Shown: piece by piece, positions 24,220 to 35,700 of the stretch | How positions within the stretch are numbered: the stretch's first letter is position 1 | How the letters are laid out: the number at the start of each line of letters is the position of its first letter | NCBI GenBank assembly: GCA_030549495.1 | Contig: JAUIRK010000337.1 | Coordinates: forward strand, 62,001-126,000 | Reading direction: 5' to 3' | Source: Nectonema munidae | Taxonomy: Eukaryota > Nematomorpha > Nectonematoida > Nectonematidae | Length of the DNA stretch: 64,000 nt | Notes under the pieces: model-generated | What the model saw: the letters and a program-made list of their open reading frames with translations, nothing else | What the model was told of the DNA's origin: nothing | Databases searched by the model: none | Made by a program: the position numbers and the translations under genes

Positions 24220-25445
24220 TCAGTGCAATGACTGGGGTTGCTTTTCTTCGACTATTTTTGCAAGCCATGGAGATAATTTGCTAACAGAACATCTGAAATT
24301 GTGTTCTGGATTTACGAGACGATTTCTTGTCTTCGACTTGTTTGTAAGCGTAGAAAATTCTTGTTCCCATTCCCATGTCGTTGAAAATATGAGAATCTGA
24401 GGAATTGTATTTTTCGCTAGTGCGGGATAGGAGAGACTTATATTTAACCAGAAGTTGACCAATTTATGATTCTTAAACTTCTCCTGTGCACCTTCATCGC
24501 ACTGCAAATCGATGAGTTCTTCTTGTTCACTAGGGTTAACAGTGAATGGATTCCGAATGTAAGTGCATGCTTGTGCATCACCATCATTGAAGAAGTACTG
24601 CTTGATTTCATCTTTAAACAGAAGGAGGTGCTTGGTGATATCTTAACCAAATGCAATACTAGGCTCCCTTCCAAGTGACGCCATATTCTCAAACAATCTG
24701 TTCTGAATGTTTTTATCCACAAATCGAGCTTTCGGGTAAATCCTCTCAATTTGATTGAGAAATAATTGATGTTGCTCTCAGGCCCCTGAAGAGAAGAATT
24801 GAAGTGATTCATGACTCCAAAAATATCTGACAGGTAGGCAAGGGAAAGAATGAAGTTTTCATCTTCAATGATCTGAAATTCGTGATCGTTTGAAAAACTG
24901 AAGCAGCTCCTTTCTCAGCACAAAAGAGAGCATAGTTGTATTCCCTCGAGACAGCCACCTCACTTCCGTATGAAACAACAATGTCGTGTATTCTGATCCG
25001 ATATCCTCACAGATGACCTCGAAGAGACAACTATTTAGGACAGATGTCTTAATGTAGTTTACCATCTTAACAACCAGATTCAAGCTTATCTTCATATTGG
25101 GGGTAGAACTTTAGTAGCGAGAGCGAATCAGTTTATGAAACAATGAACATAAGTGACAGATGGGGACACTGATTTCACCCGAGATTGGAACCTAGATTTT
25201 CTGCCAAGCATAGCAGAAGGGCCGTCAGTTGTGCTCCATTTTCTTTGAAAAAGTTATCAGCAAGCTCGAATACACTACCTTCCCCTTTTGTTGTAGTTGT
25301 CATTTTATTGAAAACAGTCATTCACTTTGAATTGCATCCTTAGTATCATAACGCACATATACCAAAAGCGGTGCGCAGTGTGACACGTACGTTGATTCAC
25401 CCAGTTGTATTGCAAATCCATATTTTGAGCCCGGTACTTCCGTCA
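24220..25445 (-). pseudogene. ZBED/SCAND3-like hAT transposase, C-terminal two thirds
   Basis: On - the order is KYGFAIQLGEST and LLVYVRY (first catalytic region, about 25330-25435), VVKMVNYIKTSVLNS (about 25040-25080), LLFHTEVRWLSRGN (about 24940-24985), then the dimerisation tail LSYPALAKNT, EFSTLTNKSKTRNRL, VSKLSPWLAKIVEEKQPQS ending TGA at 24220-24222. This is the usual order for ZBED5/SCAND3-type hAT transposases. At least three frame changes interrupt it. The N-terminal part of what looks like the same element lies at 30.26-30.70 kb in the same orientation, so the coding region seems split by a later insertion of about 4.8 kb. No terminal inverted repeat was found on the left. Confidence 0.75.
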
Positions 25446-25886
25446 AAATTATTGGGGGCGAATTTTTTTTTTTGCAATTTTCAAAATTACTGATCTGGAA
25501 ATACCACGGGAGACCAAATATTCAAGCAATCCTTTAAAATAGAGTGTATTCAGCGCATACTTATTTATAAGACTACTTTATATTTTTTTACAAAATTGAT
25601 GAAATTTAAATTCTAGCGAAAATATTTTAATTAAATTTGCATATCGCATATACACTAGTTTGAAAAAATCCAAAATTGTTTGGGGGTGAATAGGCTTTTC
25701 ATTTGAAAATGAAGTAGTCTATCAGGCACATTACAGGAATTGATGAAAGGATATTTGATTGATAGAGAAAACAACTGAAAACAAATAACTAAAGGTTGGA
25801 GAGTTTTATATGAGTGAATGTAGTCTGAAAGAAAGGAGTCTACTAGACACCCTGCGATGTTTATATGAAAAAAATGTGATTGATTC

Positions 25887-26340
25887 AGGGGCGCACATCT
25901 TTGAAATTATTGGAGGGGCGGACTTTCAAGCTTCTTTCAAAAAAGACAACAAATTTTTCTGAATTCCTACTCCTCTCTTCTCTATATTATGTGGAGAAAA
26001 GGGGTAAAGATATCAATTAACAATAAAAAAATCATTCATAATTTTCAGTTGTTCCTTCTTCCTAAAAAATGTTTTATTGAGAAAAATAAATTTAAAAAAA
26101 ACACATCCAAATTACATAACTTTTCTGAGGTAATTTCTCTCAAAAATGTAAAACAGAAATAAAGTTATAAAACTTGGTATTAGAATTTTTTCATTCTTTT
26201 TAGTGTATAAGAATAAGTGTAAGTTAGTTAGACTCTCAAAAAAATATATAAAATAAAGATAAAATTGTGCAAACAAAAATCAAACAATAACTTAAGATTC
26301 ATTACTTCATTTTTCTCAGCATCATTCAAAAATAGTTTAA
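25887..26340 (+). repeat. Repeat R1 copy 1, left part (interrupted by piggyBac)
   Basis: Starts GGGGCGCACATC, then GGCGGACTTTCAAGC, AAAAAGACAACAAATTTTTC and so on to AATAGTTTAA. It continues after the piggyBac at 28192. A paralogue at 59171-60060 has the same order without the piggyBac. R1 is non-coding; its class is unknown. Confidence 0.75.
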
Positions 26341-28191
26341 CACTATAATGACATTGCGGTCAAAATGACCGCATTTAAAGATTTCCGTCATTTCTTTTTC
26401 TCATAGTTTTTTGTTTTTGTTGCTTTATCATCTGTTCAAATGCCTTTTTCAAAGTGTAATAGACTCTCTGCAGTAAAGGCGTCAATTTATATAAAAGATT
26501 ACGCGGAAGAAACAAATAATGATGATGAAATAATGTCTTATATTTCTGAAAATGAAAGCCTTTCTGAATACAGTAATGAGTCAATAGATGATTTGAATGA
26601 AGATGATCAAATAGTTGAAGAAAATAACGAATTTGTTATAAACAAAGACAAAAAGACTTTTGAATCAAAAGATGGTACAAGTTGGTGTGCTGAAACAAAA
26701 GGTAGAGAATCTTTGCAAAATATTTTCTAGTTTTGCTTATCAAAATATAAATTTACAGGCTAAATCAGCTTTTCGTTGCATTTTTGATGAAAGAATTTTA
26801 CGCCATATTCAAAAGTGTACAATTGATGAAGGTTGCCGAATAAAAGGAGAGTCGAAGATTTCTCTTGAAGAATTAGAATCTTTCTTATCATTGTGCATTT
26901 TACGTGGAGTGATTGGAGCAAAAAATATCCCCTTGAGATGTTTCTGGAGTCAAAATTGGGGTAAACAATTTTTCAAAGATCATATGCAACGAAATAGATT
27001 TGAAGAAATAATAAAATTTATCAGGTTTGATTTGAAAAGTGAAAGAAAAGAACGTTTGAGGACGGATAAGTTTGATTTGATATCTGAAGTATGGAATCTT
27101 TTTATAAATAATAGTAAAAAAAGTTACGTACCATATTCTAATTTGACTATTGACGAACAACTCTTTCTTACGAAAGCTAGGTGTCCTTTTACCCAATATA
27201 TACCTAGCAAGCCCGATAAATATGGTATAAAATTCTGGTTTATTGTGGATGTTAAAAGTAAATACCTGTGTGGAGGTTTTCCTTATCTGGGTAAAGATAA
27301 TGAAAGATTAAGTGTTCCTCTTGGTGAGTAAATTGTGAAAAAACTTGTTCAACAAAGTGGAATTTCAAAAAAAGGTTATAATATCACTTGTGACAATTTT
27401 TTTACTTCAAAGAAATTAGCTTCAGATCTAGTTGCTGAAGGTACAAGTTTTGTTGGTACTCTCAAACAAAATAGAAGAGAAGTTTCATCTGAAATAAAAG
27501 AAATGTATGCAAAAAAAATTTCAGTTTATTCTACAAAATTGTTTATTTGTGATGTTTCATTAACGGCATACAAAGCCAAAGCAAATAAAGTAGTTTTGCT
27601 TCTTAGCACACTTCACAATAAATCTGTTCTAATAAATAATGACTTAAAGAAAAAACCTTTATAATTCAACAAAGTATGGGGTGGACATATTAGACCAGAT
27701 GTGCCGTATGTATTCGACAAAGTCATGTACAAAGTGATGGTCATTAGCGGTTTTTTCAACTTACTTGATTTGGCGCTTGTCAATTCTTGGATTTTGTATA
27801 ATACTGTTAATGGTTTGAAAAAATCTCACAGGTCTTTTCTTTTACAATTAGTTGAAGAACTTTTGCGAAACGCAAAACAAAAGTACCACGCAAAGTAGAA
27901 GAAAAAAAAACTGTGGAATCTGATGTGGAGGCATCAATCAGTAATTGTTCATATAAGATTCAGAAAAGTTGCCATTCATCCAAATGCAGAAATAAAGCTA
28001 CTAAATTATGTCACAAATGTAGTTTATCAACATGTGGAAAGTGTGTAGCTAACATATTTATTTTTTGTAAAAAATGTAAAAACATTTAATTTTATGTAAA
28101 CAACTATTTATATGTTGATTCAAAAATATTGAATAAAAACCTTTGGAAAATAATGCATTTCACTAAAATATATACATTTTCTCAGCTGCGG
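26341..28191 (+). mobile_element. piggyBac element inserted into R1
   Basis: Comparison with the uninterrupted paralogue at 59873 places the insertion at TTAA: left TTAA at 26337-26340, right TTGA at 28192-28195 (one base changed). The left end begins CACTATAATGACATTGCGG and contains the palindrome GCGGTCAAAATGACCGC. The right end (TTCTCAGCTGCGG) lacks an evident matching inverted repeat, so it may be altered. The transposase remnant fills the interior. Confidence 0.85.
26440..28089 (+). pseudogene. piggyBac transposase, recently broken
   Basis: DDE_Tnp_1_7 family: cut-and-paste transposase acting at TTAA. ATG at 26440 opens an acidic N-terminus (EETNNDDEIMSYISENES). The core follows: LEELESFLSLCILRGVIGAK, then catalytic Asp 1 in NLTIDEQLF, Asp 2 in NITCDNFFTS and Asp 3 in GVDILDQMCRMYS (about 27674-27715). 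VISGFFNLLDLALVNSWILY is next, and the tail has a Cys/His-rich zinc motif (CHSSKCRNKATKLCHKC, then CGKC and CKKC). All three Asp are present. Breaks seen: a frame change near 26700-26725, an in-frame TAA at 27329, frame changes around 27660-27745, and a stop at 27896. Few breaks and a clean junction suggest a fairly young copy. It is not host-domesticated, as no single open frame remains. Confidence 0.9.
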
Positions 28192-28390
28192 TTGAAAGTT
28201 AAATTGGTGCATACTACAAAAATCTACAAAAAGTAAAATAACTTTTAACATTTTGCAATGATTTTCTTTTTATAATAACTTTTAAGGAAAAAAAATCTAT
28301 CAGAAAAAGTTATAGAGCTTCAACAAAAACAAAAAAATTTTATGGCATAACTTAAGTTTTTTGAAAACTAATTTGACGTATCCACTACAG
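28192..28390 (+). repeat. Repeat R1 copy 1, right part
   Basis: AAGTTAAATTGGTGCA, CATTTTGCAATGATTT and TTTGACGTATCCACTACAGC align with 59877-60060. After this point copy 1 carries CAGCGTTTTTCAAAC, a hAT-end-like word, where copy 2 has the head of a SINE. Confidence 0.75.
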
Positions 28391-28433
28391 CAGCGTTTTT
28401 CAAACTTTTTTTACTGCGACTCATAGCAAGAAC

Positions 28434-28550
28434 CACACTCAGCACGGAAGCCTCTGGGTTCGATTCCTCATCAATACCAATTTGTTCAGTTTGATCAGTG
28501 CCTTGTGAATGAAAACACACCAACATACATTTTACTTAAAATTGAAATAT
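28434..28550 (+). repeat. tRNA-like SINE, copy 3 (5' truncated)
   Basis: ACTCAGCACGGAAGCCTCTG, B-box-like GGGTTCGATTCC, ACCAATTTGTTCA and GTGCCTTGTGAATGAAAACA match the copy at 60.1 kb. The A-box half is replaced by unrelated sequence. Confidence 0.65.
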
Positions 28551-29530
28551 TTGCTACATAATTAGCATAAGAGAGAAAGGAGACAAAATAAACTAATAAA
28601 GCAATTTTTACTATTTTAAAACGAAACTGTCTGTTCTCAGAATAATTTCAAAATAATAGGAGGCACAAAAAATGAGATAGTGTATCGGCACTTTATTTGA
28701 TATTTTCAAGTTTTTATAAGCATCAAAAGACAAAGTTGAAGTAGCTAACCCTTATAGGGTGATTTGGTAACGCTTGTATTTTTTACATTTTGTAAGGAAT
28801 CATAGTATACAAAAATGGTAGTTTAATCACTTTTCATAAAATTATTTAAGTCTAAGAACACAAAATCATAGTATACGAGAACGAAAATCATTGCGTTTTT
28901 TTTACTATTTCGGTCTACAAATAAAATTCTGACAGCTGTCATAAATAGATCAAGTACATTTTTAACAACTGAAACATTTTGTATTTGTTATATTTTATAT
29001 AATCAACAAATTTTCTTAAAAAAAAAAGATTTAATTAATTATGTAGTGTTACTTACAAAAACAATCGAACATTATAAAAAATATCTCTGTTCAAATATTA
29101 ATAAATAGAATATTTTTGCTTTTATAAACTGAATAACTAGTCAAAATATTCATTCCCAAATAGCTATTGAAATTAAATTTTTTGACTTGAAAAAATTAAG
29201 GTTTTATATGTTACAAAATATAACAAACGTAAAAGTGACCTTTTTGAAAAAAAAATTAACGCGAGTCTGACAATATTCATTGATATAAAATTGTAACGAT
29301 TGAAAACTATTTTTCTCTCATTTAAAAACAAACAAATTTTCATTTTTGCTTGTGTATTGATGGAACTAAATGTTTACCAAAAATCTCTGTGATTAATTTG
29401 AATAGCTGAACTTTGGTATCATGAAAAAACGTTCTGAAAATATTAAACTTATATTCCGCTAAAAACTAGTTTCTAATGAGATAAAATAAAATTATTTTTA
29501 ATTTAACTCTAAATACAAATTAGAGAGAAG
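28551..29530. other. No gene seen
   Basis: Uniform AT-rich DNA with no recognised motif. Confidence 0.45.
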
Positions 29531-29741
29531 CAGTGGCGTAGCCAGAAAAAAGTAGATGGGGGGGGGGGGGGGGGGGGGAGGGGAGGCACAATTTAAAAAT
29601 TTGAGAAACATTATTTATACTTTCTTGATCCTTTCATTGGAGAAATTTTCGAAAACTGATATCGCATAAGGTGCATGGGGGCACTATGAAATACATGGAG
29701 GGGGGCACGGCCACTTATGTCCCAGCCTAGCTACGCTACTG
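29531..29741. mobile_element. GGCGTAGC-ended MITE with 21-G run
   Basis: Ends CAGTGGCGTAGCCAG and CTAGCTACGCTACTG are inverted repeats. The 8-bp flanks GAGAGAAG and GAGAGCTG differ at two positions and may be a decayed target duplication. It includes an uninterrupted run of 21 G (29558-29578) and GGAGGGGGGC inside. Confidence 0.6.
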
Positions 29742-30188
29742 GAGAGCTGAATGAGATAGGAGAGCTTGAATGAGAGAAGAGAGCTTGAGTTTTAGCAGAA
29801 AAAGCAGAAAAGAAAAACACAGAAGACAGAAAGAGTAATAGAATCACTGTGAGAGATGAGAAAAAGATGGTGGATCATCAACATGAGTTTGCTCAAAAAT
29901 ACTACAAGACCCATTGAGACATTGTGATAAACATTGCTTAGTTATTGTGTGCATATTGAAACAATGGATTATTATTATTATATAGCTCTCACATCGTTTG
30001 TAAAATATTTTTGATAGGAATTTCAGAGCAGCTTGGCATGATGTTTGACTCGAAAGTCTGCATTCCCTCTTTTATTCTCTTATCTTACATTATCATGTAT
30101 TCGAATGATCATTACATCCTATAATGCGATCATCATACATGTTTTATAATCAAGCTTTAAAGCAACTCTTACTTATAGAAAATTATTA

Positions 30189-30244
30189 GGGGGGGGGGGG
30201 GGGGAAGGTCATTTTCGCCCCCCCCTCCCGGATGTGCGCGCCTT
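30189..30244. repeat. G/C-rich inverted terminal motif
   Basis: A 16-G run, then CGCCCCCCCCTCCCGGATGT and GCGCGCC. This is the reverse complement of the GGGCGCACATCC...GAGGGGGG motif that starts R1 at 25887 and 59185. It marks the right edge of the material inserted in the ZBED-like hAT. Confidence 0.5.
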
Positions 30245-30261
30245 ATTTCGTAATGCCTTGT

Positions 30262-30700
30262 TCATTGCTACCAGTAAGCATTACTGTAATACGCCGCGGT
30301 ATCTTATAATATGACACCGAAACACTCTTCCATTTTGACACTGCTTCATCGCCGATAACATGCTTCACCAGAACTTTTGCTGCAGGCATGATGAGTTCCT
30401 AAGCGTTTTATTCTTCGCCACAAGAAGTGCAATTTCATAGGAGGCTGACACAATCCCCGCCGACTGCCGATATTGCTTCCCCGTTTTGTCTAGCTGTTGT
30501 TTTTCGCATTTTCTCCAAGTCGTTTAAAATTAGGATCGCGGTCTTTCTTGTTTGGATGATAAGATGGCGTTGTAGTAGAAGACTTGTCTCCATTGATGCA
30601 TTTGATAATGTCTTCAAACACACCACACACTGTGGCACAGATTCTCCTATTCAATAAACCCAAAATTAATATATTGATCGCTATACCGTCGTTTGGGCAT
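30262..30700 (-). pseudogene. ZBED-like hAT transposase, N-terminal part
   Basis: ATG at 30700-30698 on - begins MPKRRYSDQYINFGFIE, then a frame change, then the BED zinc-finger half PQCVVCLKTLSNASM and LLQRHL. Further down come ELIMPAAKVLVKHVIGDEAV and YKIPRRI, a helical region typical of ZBED5/SCAND3-like transposases before the RNase H-like core. At least two stops or frame changes are present. Sequence homology stops near 30262, where a G/C-rich motif begins, and appears to resume at 25445. Confidence 0.7.
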
Positions 30701-31016
30701 CTTGATTTGACACTATAATAATCTGAAATAAAACCAAATGTTGCTTTTTAAAATATTTAATATATAAAAGTTACATAATAATCGATAAAAATAAGCAATC
30801 ACGAAGATGGTAAGTTATTAATCACAGCACTCTACCTACTCAGTCAATAGAATACGTGTGTATGCTACATTATACACATATCTACATATTTACATGTATT
30901 ACAGTTGGGAAGCAAAAGAAAACGAATTTGAGCAAAATTTATATTACCACATCCCTCTGTGTGGGAATTTCTGTAAAAACAAATACTTTTTTTTTAATTT
31001 TTGGAAAAAACCTCGC

Positions 31017-31039
31017 GTACCACATGTTGGGAATCCCTG
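31017..31039 (-). mobile_element. Probable hAT terminal repeat (right end of ZBED-like element)
   Basis: Read on -, CAGGGATTCCCAACATGTGG followed by TACGCGAGG resembles the CAGxGxTTCxCAAC..GTGGTACGCG ends common in ZBED-type hAT elements. It lies about 340 bp beyond the N-terminal ATG, as expected for a 5' end. No partner end was found. Confidence 0.45.
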
Positions 31040-31194
31040 ATATAGATAGATAGGTCGTAGGAAGGCTTCTGTTCCAATATTAAAATAAATATGTATATGC
31101 ATATAAGAAATGTATTTTTCAAAAAAAAGTTACAGCGGCGTAGTAAGCATTAGAAAGATAGGACAGCAAGAAAGGATTCTGCTTTAAGAGTTTG

Positions 31195-32290
31195 ATCACA
31201 TATGGTTGAAGAGAATTTAAAATCTAAAACATTTTTTCAACCTTAACACAAAATTTTGCCTAACGTTGGATATTTCATATACTCTTATGAGTTCATATTT
31301 CCTCGTCTTTACTTCGATAAATTTATGTTTAAATTATCTTTTGGAAAATAAAAAATCTGATGTTTTAAATTTAAAAGAATTTCGAAGTTTGTGATATTTT
31401 AAAGAACTACTGCTAATCTAGTATGTAAAGAAATTTTGTTTATTTTTCGAGTCAAAACAAGTAAAACTCTTATTGAAAGGTGTTTAAATGCTTATTTTAC
31501 ACAAAAGAGATTCACTGTAAAAGAATTCATTAATTCTTGCTTTCATAAATATCTCAATTTGCATTCAATTTTTTCTATCATAGGATCCTCATTGTGTCAA
31601 GAGAATAACGGGTTGATGATTTATACTGTTATTTTAAATATTTGATGCTATGCGCGCATAAAATATAACTGATGAGATATACAAAACAAAGAGACCAGTT
31701 GAAAATATATTATGCAGGCTAAAAAAATAATAAAACTCAAGTAGAAAAATATAGCAAATAAGAGGGGTTTCTTCAAAGGTAAAATACTTGAATCCATAGA
31801 TATGACTGTTGAATCTAAAACAAAATGAGATTTGGCTAGTTGTGAAATTGCTGAACTATAGAAAAATAATTACTTCAAATCTCATTTTTCAAAACTGGGA
31901 GAAAATTTTTTAAATCAAGAAGAATCAGAGTTGGCATTGTGACATCAGTAGGACACTTTTGACATTATTTACATTAATAAGCCTCGTTTAAGTAGGAATT
32001 TTGAATAATGGTCTTGAATATTTCTAATCCTTTTTCAATTAATTATTGAAAGTAGGTAAAATGCAGGGAGATTTAGCGTAGGTAATTGGATTTCAAAAGG
32101 AGTGAACAAGATGTATTTTAGGTTATGCGCAGTTGGAAAAGAATGTAACTCACAAATGAATACCGGATGCAAAGAGAGTGTGATTTTGCAAAAAAAGAAA
32201 GTTAATCTTTTAAATCAAGAAGAATGGGAATAAAGTCGACAATCGCAAGCGTACCAAATTTGAGCGTTCTGCCATCACTAGTTGTACACT
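31195..32290. repeat. Dispersed repeat, copy 2 (paralogue of 4529-5264)
   Basis: ATTTAAAATCTAAAAC, TTTTGCCTAACG, AATCCATAGATATGA and ATCACTAGTTGTACA recur as at 4.5-5.3 kb. TTTTAAATCAAGAAGAAT occurs twice here (about 31912 and 32205), so the repeat is itself partly duplicated. Confidence 0.4.
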
Positions 32291-32598
32291 TATTTTTTAT
32301 CCGCATTCCACTTTATTTTTTTTTCGCTTTAATAAAATTAATATTTACTTTGTTTAATTAATTGATAGTATATTCGTTTAAATATTTATTTATTCTTACT
32401 AATTAAGCCAGTAAAAGTAGTTTCACAAACTTTAAAACAGATTCTAAAAATTTAATTAGTAAATTTGCAATTATTACGTATTTAACTTTAAAAGATGGAT
32501 ATGATCACGAATATCAAAGAAAATAAGATATTTCGAAGAGCAAAAATAAAATAAGCATTATACATAAAAGTATATAAACAGAAAAAAGAAGCCAATAT

Positions 32599-32604
32599 TT
32601 TATT
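32599..32604 (-). terminator. Candidate polyadenylation signal of OSCP gene
   Basis: AATAAA on -, 56 nt past the OSCP stop codon. Confidence 0.55.
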
Positions 32605-32659
32605 CCTTAAAAAATAAACTCCACAAAGCACAGGAAAATAGAGCTTTATACTCACAAAC

Positions 32660-32773
32660 TTATATAGCTTCTTCTAAAACCTTTCTATAAGAAATAATTT
32701 TGGAATTGATACTCATATCCACATATCTATCGCCAATACAAACAATCATTCCTCCAAGGATTGATGGATCTAT
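32660..32773 (-). CDS. ATPsynO: OSCP terminal exon
   Basis: Acceptor CTTTTAG|ATA; 37 codons plus TAA. Carries DPSILGGMIVCIGDRYVDMS, the most conserved OSCP signature, and ends RKVLEEAI. Confidence 0.93.
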   Translation of the reverse strand: MDPSILGGMIVCIGDRYVDMSINSKIISYRKVLEEAI

Positions 32774-35700
32774 CTAAAAGTCAAATTAAGAAATCAATTA
32801 AAATCAGAGTAGTGCAATAGTAGTTCTCTAATTCAAAAGTGTAGTTGTTGGCTCCTATATAGCGATATATAGGAGCCAACAACTACTATTGCTCTACTCC
32901 CAGCTGTAACGATGAATACGTGTTGTGCCAGCCAAAAAATGGTACTCATCCAGTCCATGTATTAGACTTTCACAGGTTAAAGTTTAGTTGTGGCTGCGTC
33001 TTTGAGCGAAATTTATGTTAGTTTTAAATGTTTGTTTCACTTTTTTGAATATTGAATATTGTTGGAATCAGTTTCCGAAAATGTTGGAAACATATTTGCA
33101 AATATTTTAGCTCAAAAAATGGGCTAAAAGAGTTTTATGTTATTGAGGTTCAATGACATCTCAATCCTGGTTGCATAGAAATCGTCCCTAAGGCGTGAGT
33201 CGGAACCTTTCGTTGTTACGACTTAACAAGCATTCAAGTGTTGATGAGATGATAATAATTAAAAGATTAAGTCATATATAGAAGCCTAGATACAAAGTCA
33301 GCAGCACCTAACGGTGACTTTTATGTAGGTTGGCTGAAAATACACGTACTCCTCGTTGCTTCTACGAAAGTGTATCAAAATTCTATACTTTTCCATGAGA
33401 GTATTTACTCGTAGTAGTAGTACTCCCTTAGCTCATTATAGGAAATTTAACCTTTTTTCTCTCTGTAATGAACTGATTGATTACACTGATAATGAGATAG
33501 TGCAATCAAGGGGCTAACAACAACAACAACATAATTAAAAGATGGTTTAAAATAGAGTTGTCCAATTGGCGCCCTCAATATTGTTAAATGTAGCCCGCTC
33601 ACGCTTTTGAAACATTGTGCTTTTTGCGTCTTCTCAATCAGAGTAATAAAAAGCAGGGTACACTCATGAACTCCTCCCTACATCAGTTATTGAAAATACC
33701 CATCTTAACACATTTCAAATCTACTTCATGATAAATGTTCATGCTTTATATGATGATATTGTAAATTTTACGGATGTAAAATTAATTTTTCTTTATTTTT
33801 AACGCAAGCTCACTAGTTTGATAACAAATGATAATAATAATAATAATAATAAATTAGTAAAAAAACAAATGCGACACGAAGTCCATATTTTTTTAGGCGC
33901 AACCTGCTTAGAATACCCTGATTTATTGTTTTAGTAAAAATACCTTCATTGTCAGTGATAATTTTTGATTCGGCTTGATCAACTTTTCCATAGCTTTTTC
34001 TAATTCCTTTTTCTGGGCAGCATCTAATTCCTGCAAACAAAGCAAAAGGGGATTGAGGGAAGAATATAGAACTTTGACAGAAGGCATACCTTGGCGAGTG
34101 TAATGGTGGCTGGAACCATTCCTAATTCACCCTCCATGATATCTTCAAACGATTTCAATATTGCAACGATGAATTTATATCTGTCATTATCACTCACCAG
34201 ATCTTAAAAATAAAAATTGCATTCTAACTGGTAAGAATGCCAGTTCGTTGGTAATGGAACAAGAATGCCCTTTCGTTGGTGCTTATTTTTTCATTTGTGG
34301 ATTAATGATTTCGTAAGGAATGTTATCATTTATCCAGTGAAACTTTGGTCATCATAATTTTGGATAATTTTGAAAATTGAGCTTTTTTTTGTTTGTCGGA
34401 ATTTCCTTTATACTTGTCCTTCTAAAAACAACTATATTCTAATATGATGTGCAGGTCATAAAATGATATACGTATGAATTGTCCAAGTTAAATAAATAAA
34501 TCTAGTGAACACAACTTGTTTTTAACTTATTAGGTCGCGATGCAAATTCTTCTTTTTCTTGTTGTTGATCGCAGTAAAAAAAGCTTGAAACATAAAAATT
34601 TTGTCATCTTTCAGAAGATTAATGAAAGGCTTGCTTATCCTTTCAAATCCATGAATAGCAAAAGAAAAAAATAAACTAGAATATCAATTTCACTATGCTA
34701 ATCTTTTTGGTTATTTAAATGAAACTTGAAACAAAGTAAACTTTTCCATCAAACTCTATTATATACAGAACTTATGATGTGTCAGGGTCTCTAGGGTTGC
34801 AAACATCTAATATGACTTGAGGAAAAAGCTGACTTATAAATCTTTTAAAAGCTGGCGTAAAGAGGTTAAAAAAATGCTTCCAAAAAATATATAAATTAAT
34901 TATATATTCCCTTTTCCCAATTAAGTATTAACATTATTATTGTAGGAGAGGATGAAATATCTTAAGTATTCTCTTCTGAAAAGGTTATAATCACTGGCGC
35001 TTATGTTTTCCTTGTCACTTTGTTGCGTGTGAATCTTCGAGATCATATATGTGCACAGATATACTTTTATTTTTCGTGTTTATGCTTTGCCTTTTTTTTA
35101 TTTATTTTTACCATGAAGTTTCGTATACCGCATAAATAATCTTTTACCTATTTTCATGCCCAAAAAAATTGAAAACATACAGTATATTTGATTTTTCTAA
35201 CTGAGTATTTATTTTCCAAAAAATTGTATTAAACTAAAAAACAAGGCCCACAAGTGGTCCATTAGCTGAATGTAGCGTAAGAATTGTATGAATTTTTTTT
35301 TTTAATTAAGAAATTCCTTAATTAAGGGAAGCCATCTTGGTGAATCTTCTTTTCACAAGAAAGACAACGAAGCAAAGTATTTTTCTACAGACTACACATT
35401 TTCTTTGTAGATCTATAGAAACAACAAGGCAATGCCCATTAACATTTCAAGACTCCAAAGAATAATTGAAGATGGACGGACCAGGTTTTCTTTTTAACGT
35501 TATGATTTTCAATTTAAGATGATTCAAATCAACTTCCCTTCATAAGTCAATATGCGAAGTTAATATTCGATTCAATTAAATCTTTGTTAAATTTTGAAGT
35601 TACAAGTGGAACATTCGGGTAATTCCGTTATCAGCTATTTATATTCAAATGAAACGCATTTTAGTAGCTGATTCCTCTGTTTTGCTTTTATTATGAAAAG

